From NCBI GenBank assembly GCA_021234155.1, contig JAJEKV010000070.1, forward strand, positions 4,926,754 to 4,990,753: a stretch of 64,000 nucleotides of DNA, in the 5' to 3' direction. This document shows positions 58,936 through 64,000 of this stretch, in pieces. Position 1 is the first letter of the stretch. The number at the start of each line of letters is the position of its first letter. The notes beneath the pieces are model-generated. The model saw nothing but the letters and a program-made list of their open reading frames with translations, was not told the origin of the DNA and did no database searches. The position numbers and the translations under genes were made by a program. Source of the DNA: Isoetes taiwanensis (lineage: Eukaryota; Streptophyta; Lycopodiopsida; Isoetales; Isoetaceae).

Positions 58936-60400
58936 ATGTCTCAAGGCATTAACATGCTAGCACCTATGGATAATCTGCCATCTTCCTTCCTGTTCGCGGC
59001 TGAATTATTACTTCGCAAAAACAAAGCTAAACTTAACATGGTTGAATGGAATTTTGCTTATTGCAGCGAGCACTTGCAGCCAGAGTTACAGACTTTCAGG
59101 ACTTCCAGATTTTATTCTATGTATGTGCATAATTTGCTTGAAATCCTCGGCATTCTATGGTCGCCAGATTACAGGCCAGGTTAGGTCCCTTTAATTTTAC
59201 TTTTTATCTGCTTTCTGTAAACTATTTTGTAGATGGATAGTCCTTGACTATTCTGAATTGCTAGGATTCTGAGTTTATTGAATTGCTATAAGGTATTCAT
59301 GATAGAAGATGTTTTTCTTTCTAGAGAAAAAAGAAAAAAAGCAGAGGTTGGTAGTTATATGGTGGTATTCAGAATTAGTAAAATAATTTCTGTTCAGCCT
59401 CCTTTTATGGTTTGAGGATATTCTCATTGAATGTTTTGGATTATTGCTTTCATTGATTCTGGGGCCGCGTTAGGTCAGCCAAGACTGCCATCTATGCCAC
59501 TTCTTGAAATGCTTCCCAAAATGCAGCAAAAAACAATTTCTATTCATACTACTACTCAATCAGCTCAAGAAAGTCATCAAAGTAATACAAAATCGGTGCA
59601 GACATCTATTGCCTCTGGAAGTTTGGCTCATGTTGTTCATCCAGCAAGAGGTCAGTTGGCAGTTGCATCTGTTTTGTCCAGGCATCATCAATTGCCTCAT
59701 GCTCAGAAGGGTCCTTTACCGCAACCGTTCCAAGGTCAACTACGGACTTTGCTTGCTAAGATAGTTTCAGTAACTTGCAGCACCTTTTCCCAAGCAATAT
59801 TGTCAGAGGAAGTAGCTACATCTGCAAGTGATCATTCTCAGGTAAAATGCCCAGCCGAAGCTAATGGCCTTTGCACAATGGCTCAGATAAATTATCAGCA
59901 GAGTCAGACTTCTCATGCTCTATTGACAAGCATGAAAGATGTTCCAAGCTGGCTTCCTTCTCTGACCCAGGTATTGTCTAATTGAAATTGCATTGTTTTG
60001 GTCATAACTGATTGATGCAAGTATTCAGACTGCTTTCCCATTTCAAGTTTGTAGCAAAAATACATCAATTCTATTGATTTGCTGGACCATTGTAACAAGA
60101 GATTCATGCTGTTATCAGCATTTTGCATCCAACGATAGAACTTAAGCACACCCGATAACTATATTTTGAAATTAAGACATAGCTTTCTTGGTTCCTTTGA
60201 TGATCATGGAAGAGGAAGGTACAAGAGTAACGAATCTGAAGTCACTACAACCGATGGCAGAAGGGTCGGCAATGTTTCAGGTTAATTTGCAAGCTGGCAG
60301 TCTTTATAATTGCAGACAATTTGTACTCAGCATGTTGACTAAAGTGTTCGGTAACTTATTATCTAATAGGAATCTTACAGCGGCACCAAATTTATAACCA
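58936..60400 (+). pseudogene. Exon-like fragments of an unrecognised gene
   Basis: Three + strand stretches look coding. The first is 58936-59184 (MSQGINMLAPMDNLPSSFLF..). The second, 59463-59970 (GQPRLPSMPLLEMLPKMQQK ..), is rich in Ser, Gln and His, preceded by an acceptor GCGTTAG and followed by the donor CAGGTATTG. The third is about 60207-60395. A spliced gene or its relic is likely. The Gln/Ser/Pro-rich middle suggests a nuclear regulatory or RNA-processing protein, but I do not recognise it. Confidence 0.4.
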
Positions 60401-61504
60401 CCCATAATCTTTTTCTTAGGCGCACCACATCAATAAGGTCAAGTGGTTTTGTTGGAACTTCTTCACAATTTTCAGTGGGGCAACTCCATTTTTAGATTGA
60501 CATTCTTTGACCTCTATATTTGCACATGTTTACTATTGGTTTGCATCTTAAAAAATATTATTCGAGCTATAACCTCTAATAGTACAATTTTGATCCCATC
60601 GGATAGTCCTTGAATCCTAATAATTTGCTTCTTAATTTTTGTAATAGTTTTATTCACCATCATCGTATTTAGACATTCAACAAGTTGTAATGCAATCCTA
60701 CATGCATCCTCCAACTCTACATGCATACTCCACATGTGTTTGATTGATAGAAATATAGATGTGCAAACATGATACAAACACGGATGTGCAAACGTTCGAA
60801 ACACGTGTTGCCAATTACACAGATATTCAATTTTCTACTATTGCACTTCGATTGTAGTTTTGTTACAGCAATGCATTTTTATGAAGCCAAAGTCGTGTTG
60901 ATAGATAAGAAATGATCTTAAGGTCACAGGCAATGAAGTACTCTACACACTCATCTACCCATCCCATTCCACTATCACATTCTATAATATTCCACACACA
61001 TTTTATTCTATTTGTTTATTCCGCTCTACTTTTTTTAACCTATGCATTTCGTTACATCCATCTAATACTTATGACTAATGCCTATTGACATCATGCCTTT
61101 AGAAATCAAATGCAGCCATGTTGTTGCATGTTTCGCCCGGGCATGCTGTGCAAGTTTGAATACTGCGTAAGGTCAAATTTCACAAAAAATATAATTTCTC
61201 AATATTTATATTCTCCCGTTCGGATGTCAACTAAAAGAAGATACCCATACATTTCAAGACAATCTTTTAAATGAGTGTATAAATGCAAAAAGAAGAGACA
61301 AACTTTAAAATCCTTCATGCTAAGACCTGTTCCTTAAATACACATAAGAAAATGCAAAATTAGCTACTATTATGTATAATGAATTTGCATAATAGAATGA
61401 ATAAGCTCTAAAGTCTATAATATATTCCAAGTGAGGCTTATCTCAAGATTGTAAAGTTAATTTATATGTGGTTCTTTTCTTCTCTCTGGTCATCTATGTG
61501 TACC
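60401..61504. other. AT-rich stretch, no gene seen
   Basis: No gene supported. If the hairpin at 61512-61530 is a Helitron 3' end on the + strand, the body of that Helitron must lie in or left of this stretch. I could not place its 5' end. Confidence 0.35.
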
Positions 61505-61544
61505 CAACTTATGCCCAGCAACGCTGGGCACCATTACTAGTATC
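61505..61544 (+). mobile_element. Helitron-like 3' terminus / left arm of a 40-bp inverted repeat
   Basis: The hairpin TGCCCAGCAACGCTGGGCA (61512-61530, 8-bp stem) is followed by ten bases ending in CTAG (61537-61540) and then T. This is the canonical Helitron 3' end: hairpin about ten bases before CTRR, inserted next to T. The same 40 bp occur in exact inverse at 62318-62357. Confidence 0.65.
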
Positions 61545-61600
61545 AATAAAGAGATTTGATGCATTTAGAAATGAAACTCCTTGCATGCCATTATCACTTT

Positions 61601-61673
61601 GCTTTCATTGAGAGTCGAACTCAAGACCTTCCGCTTACTAAACGGGTGCTCTAACCAACTGAGCTACAAAAGC
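61601..61673 (-). tRNA. tRNA-Thr(AGT)
   Basis: This 73-nt minus-strand gene has acceptor GCTTTTG/..AAAGC, D-arm GCTC-AGTTGGTTA-GAGC, an anticodon loop TTAGTAA with AGT, and T-arm TTCGACT. The A-box and B-box are intact. One mismatch occurs in the anticodon stem (CCCGT/GCGGA) and a G-T in the acceptor. It is intron-less, and CCA is not encoded. Confidence 0.85.
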
Positions 61674-61726
61674 TTCAACACCTCAATCTAAAACAAAATA
61701 TTATCACTTTCACCTTCTTTTTGCAC

Positions 61727-61798
61727 ACTCTCGATGGGACTCGAACCCACAATCTCTTGATTAGAAGTCAAATGCCTTATCCATTAGGCCACGAGAGC
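61727..61798 (-). tRNA. tRNA-Arg(TCT)
   Basis: This 72-nt minus-strand gene has acceptor GCTCTCG/CGAGAGT, anticodon stem TTGA/TCAA around CTTCTAA (anticodon TCT), T-arm GTGGG-TTCGAGT-CCCAT, and an intact B-box. It lies 53 bp from the tRNA-Thr. Confidence 0.88.
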
Positions 61799-61875
61799 CT
61801 TCCAACTTTGATTTGATAATCAACATTATAATCACAAGACCTTATCCATAGGAGTACACGGCTTCGTTTAAATAT

Positions 61876-61948
61876 GCTTTCGCTGAGAGTCGAACTCGAG
61901 ACCTCCCGCTTACTAAACGGGTGCTCTAAACAACTGAGGTACCAAAGC
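61876..61948 (-). pseudogene. tRNA-Thr(AGT), degraded second copy
   Basis: Second copy of the Thr gene. The anticodon arm is perfect (CCCG..CGGG with AGT). The D-stem has a C-C mismatch (CCTC/GAGC), the A-box is altered, and the acceptor has a G-G mismatch. Probably inactive. Confidence 0.7.
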
Positions 61949-62005
61949 TTCAACACCTCAGATTATAACAACATATATCACTTTCACCTCCACTTTCTTT
62001 TGCAC

Positions 62006-62077
62006 ATTCTCGATGGGACTGGAACCCACAATCTCTTGATTAGAAGTCAAATGCCTTATCTATTAGGCCACGAGAGC
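62006..62077 (-). pseudogene. tRNA-Arg(TCT), degraded second copy
   Basis: Second copy of the Arg gene. The T-loop TTCGAGT has become TTCCAGT, hitting the B-box and the conserved purine 57, and the acceptor stem has an added mismatch. Probably inactive. The Thr-Arg pair was duplicated as a unit of about 277 bp. Confidence 0.7.
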
Positions 62078-62317
62078 CTTGCAATTTTGATTTGATAATA
62101 AAAAATATAATCACAGAACCAAGCCATATGAGTACGCATCTTCCTTTTAATATTACCTAACCAATTGAGATATAAGCCAAAAGTTACTACTAGTAGTCAA
62201 AGCCACGTCTTATGGGCAAGAAAAGATAAACGATAGATGTCGTAAATGAGTAGATATCCAAGATAATTGAATCTAAACAATCATTCTCACGTCGGTCTCT
62301 TGCTATAGCAATATGTA
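62078..62317. other. Spacer after the tRNA cluster
   Basis: No gene seen. A short stretch near 62155-62180 (TAACCAATTGAGATATAAGCC) resembles a further decayed tRNA-Thr 5' part. Confidence 0.35.
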
Positions 62318-62357
62318 GATACTAGTAATGGTGCCCAGCGTTGCTGGGCATAAGTTG
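62318..62357 (-). mobile_element. Helitron-like 3' terminus / right arm of the 40-bp inverted repeat
   Basis: Exact inverse complement of 61505-61544. Read on the minus strand, the hairpin (62332-62350) is followed by CTAG (62322-62325) and T. The element it ends would extend to the right and include the polypyrimidine tract. Confidence 0.65.
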
Positions 62358-62389
62358 AGAGCCTGTAAATGCTTTGGGATGCAGTGAGA

Positions 62390-64000
62390 AAGCCCTATCC
62401 CTTTCCCTTTTGCTCTATCCCGCATTTCATTTTTTCTTATTTTCTCTACTTTTTTTTTTCTTTTCCTTTTTTTTTCTCGTCTTTCTCACATGTTTCCTTG
62501 TTTTCCCATCCCTTTCCTTCCCCGTTCCCTGTTCCTAATAACCTTTTCCCCTTCAATTTTGCTTCTTTCTCCACCTTTTCCCTCTTCTCTTTTTTCTTTG
62601 CCCTTTTCCCTTCCCCACCTAAACCCTTCCCTGCCTAAACCCTTTTCCCTTTTATGCCTTCTCTTTTCCCCACCCTTTTTCCATGTCTTCCCTTTTTCTC
62701 AACCTTTTACTCTTTTGCCCTTTTCCATGCCTATTTTCCCTTCTCTTTTCCTCCTTTTCCCACTCTTTTCCTCCTTTTTTGGTGTGCCCTTTTCCCTTCC
62801 ATTTTTCTTTTCTCCCTCCCGTTTTCCATGCCCTTTTTACCTTCCCTTTTTCCATCTCCTCACCCTTTCCCTCTTTCCCTTTTCCATGTTGCCTTTTTCT
62901 CTTCCCCTTTTCCATTTTCCTCATTTCCTTTTTCCCATGCCTCTCTCTTTTTCCCCCCCTTTCCATTCTTTTTTCTTTTCTATTTCCCTTTTCCCATGCC
63001 CTTTTTTCCCACCCTTTTTTTTTTCTTTTTCCCAGTGCTTCCTTTTCCTCCTTTTCCCACCCTTTCCCTCTTCGGGTGCAATTTTTCCTTCTTTCAACCC
63101 TTCCTTTTTCTTTTCTCTTTTCCTTTCCCTCATGTCCTTTTCCCTTTCCCTCCTCCATCCCCCCTGCTTCCCTTTCCCTTCCCTTTTTCCCGCTTTCCTT
63201 TTCTTGATGGATTTTTTTCTTTCCGTTTTCCTCCTTTGCCGATCCTTTTCTTGTGCACTTTTTCCCTTCCTTTCCTTTTCCTTTTCCCTTTTCCATGTCT
63301 TTTGCACATTTGTTTTATTCTCTTATTTCCTATACCCATTTTCCTCTTTCCCCCACCCTTTCTCTCTTTGCCTTTTTCTTTTCCCTTTTTTGTTTTTTCC
63401 CTTTCGCATTTTCATTTTCTTCTTCCCTTTTCTCTCATGCCCTTCCCCCCCCCTTCCTTTTCTCGGATGCTTTCTTTTTTCTTTGTGACCTTTACCTAGG
63501 TTCCCTTTCCCCCTTTTCCCTTTCCTTTTTCTTTCTTCTCACTTTCCCTTTTTCTATGCCCCTTTTCTTTTCCCCTCGCCCCATCCTTTTCTTGTTCCCC
63601 CTTGTCCCTTCCCTTTTCCTCATTTTTCCAACCTTTCACTCTTCCCCTTTTCTTGATGCATTTTTTCCCTTCCCTTTCCCTCTTTTTTTTCCCCCCTTTT
63701 CCTATGCCATTTGTCCCTTCCTTTTTCCTCTTTCCTCAACGCTTCTCCTTTTCCCCCTTTTCCCATGCTCCTTCCTTTTCCCATGCTTTTTTTCTCCTCC
63801 CCTTTTCCATGCTTTTTTTCTCCTTCATTTTCTCCTTTTTTCAACCTTTTCCTCTTTCCTTTTTTTTTTCATGCCCTTTCCATTTACCTTTTCCACTTTA
63901 TCTCTTCCTCCTTCCCACGTGCCCTTTTCCCAGGTTCCCTTTCCCTTTTTTCGTTTTCCATGTCTTTTTCTCTTCTCTTATCCCCACCATTTTCCTTTTA
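62390..64000. repeat. Long polypyrimidine tract (+ strand), at least 1.6 kb
   Basis: The + strand is almost only C and T, built from drifting units such as CCCTTTTCCATGCC and TTTTCCCTTTCC of roughly 15-25 bases. It runs to the window end. The minus strand is the matching polypurine strand, able to form triplex or quadruplex-like structures. Long open frames on both strands (up to 332 codons) follow from the composition and are not genes. Confidence 0.93.

Noticed and set aside
59463-59970. Resemblance of the Gln/Ser/Pro-rich stretch to the C-terminal part of a polyadenylation factor (CstF64-like)
   Set aside because: Low-complexity composition only; no RNA-recognition motif or conserved C-terminal block could be found.
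62490-63499. Long frames of Phe/Pro/Ser/Leu (up to 332 codons) and Lys/Glu/Arg-rich frames on the other strand
   Set aside because: They are a direct result of the C/T-only composition and not proteins.
1-64000. CRISPR arrays, rRNA genes, bacterial operons
   Set aside because: No regularly spaced short repeats with unique spacers, no rRNA blocks, and introns plus plant transposons throughout exclude a prokaryotic reading.

Overview
The window looks like transposon-packed nuclear DNA of a land plant. Four things suggest this: a degraded organellar-type glycyl-tRNA synthetase copy, plant-style nuclear tRNA genes, a CACTA transposon with tnp2-type transposase, and a Ty3/gypsy element primed by initiator-Met tRNA. 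Helitron-like 3' ends fit too. I cannot name the species. No intact host protein gene was found.

Outer layer (1-57491). One minus-strand Ty3/gypsy retrotransposon fills this span and runs off the left edge. Its 5' LTR is 55300-57491 and its primer binding site 55287-55298. A 4.3-kb leader with extra coding remnants follows, then gag (from 50986), protease, reverse transcriptase and RNase H (down to 47616). The integrase is at 1-443. The polyprotein is cut in two between RNase H and integrase by one 47,166-bp insertion at 447-47612.

Middle layer (447-47612). The insertion begins CACTA, ends TAGTG and is flanked by a 3-bp duplication, ACA. Removing it plus one ACA joins the gypsy reading frame exactly. 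Inside are GC-rich subterminal regions full of CGTCGTT/AACGACG motifs at both ends, a broken SET-domain gene (2157-3482), a broken tnp2 transposase gene (3849-7040), and unrecognised coding remnants on both sides (7.5-9.2 kb and 43.2-46.5 kb).

Inner layer (9.4-42.1 kb). The centre of the CACTA element holds a 1.12-kb-period satellite (9375-17876). Next comes a head-to-tail chain of LTR-like units (17877-42109), all in one orientation and mostly ending in long (TTC)n tracts on the + strand. One chain member carries two long intact minus-strand ORFs: a 708-aa Penelope-like reverse transcriptase (32486-34612) and a 496-codon ORF1 (35165-36655). Both are flanked by 2.4-kb direct repeats. A tandem tRNA-derived SINE-like array (28706-29909) lies between two units.

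Right flank (57492-64000). This holds a glycyl-tRNA synthetase pseudogene (58355-58900), exon-like fragments of an unrecognised gene, and a minus-strand tRNA cluster Thr-Arg-Thr-Arg (61601-62077) whose second pair is degraded. A perfect 40-bp inverted repeat with Helitron 3'-end features brackets the tRNA cluster. A polypyrimidine tract of more than 1.6 kb runs to the window end.

Caution: differences between near-identical repeat copies fall mostly at CNG/CCGG sites and include indels. Many 'frameshifts' here may therefore be base-calling errors at methylated cytosines rather than biology.
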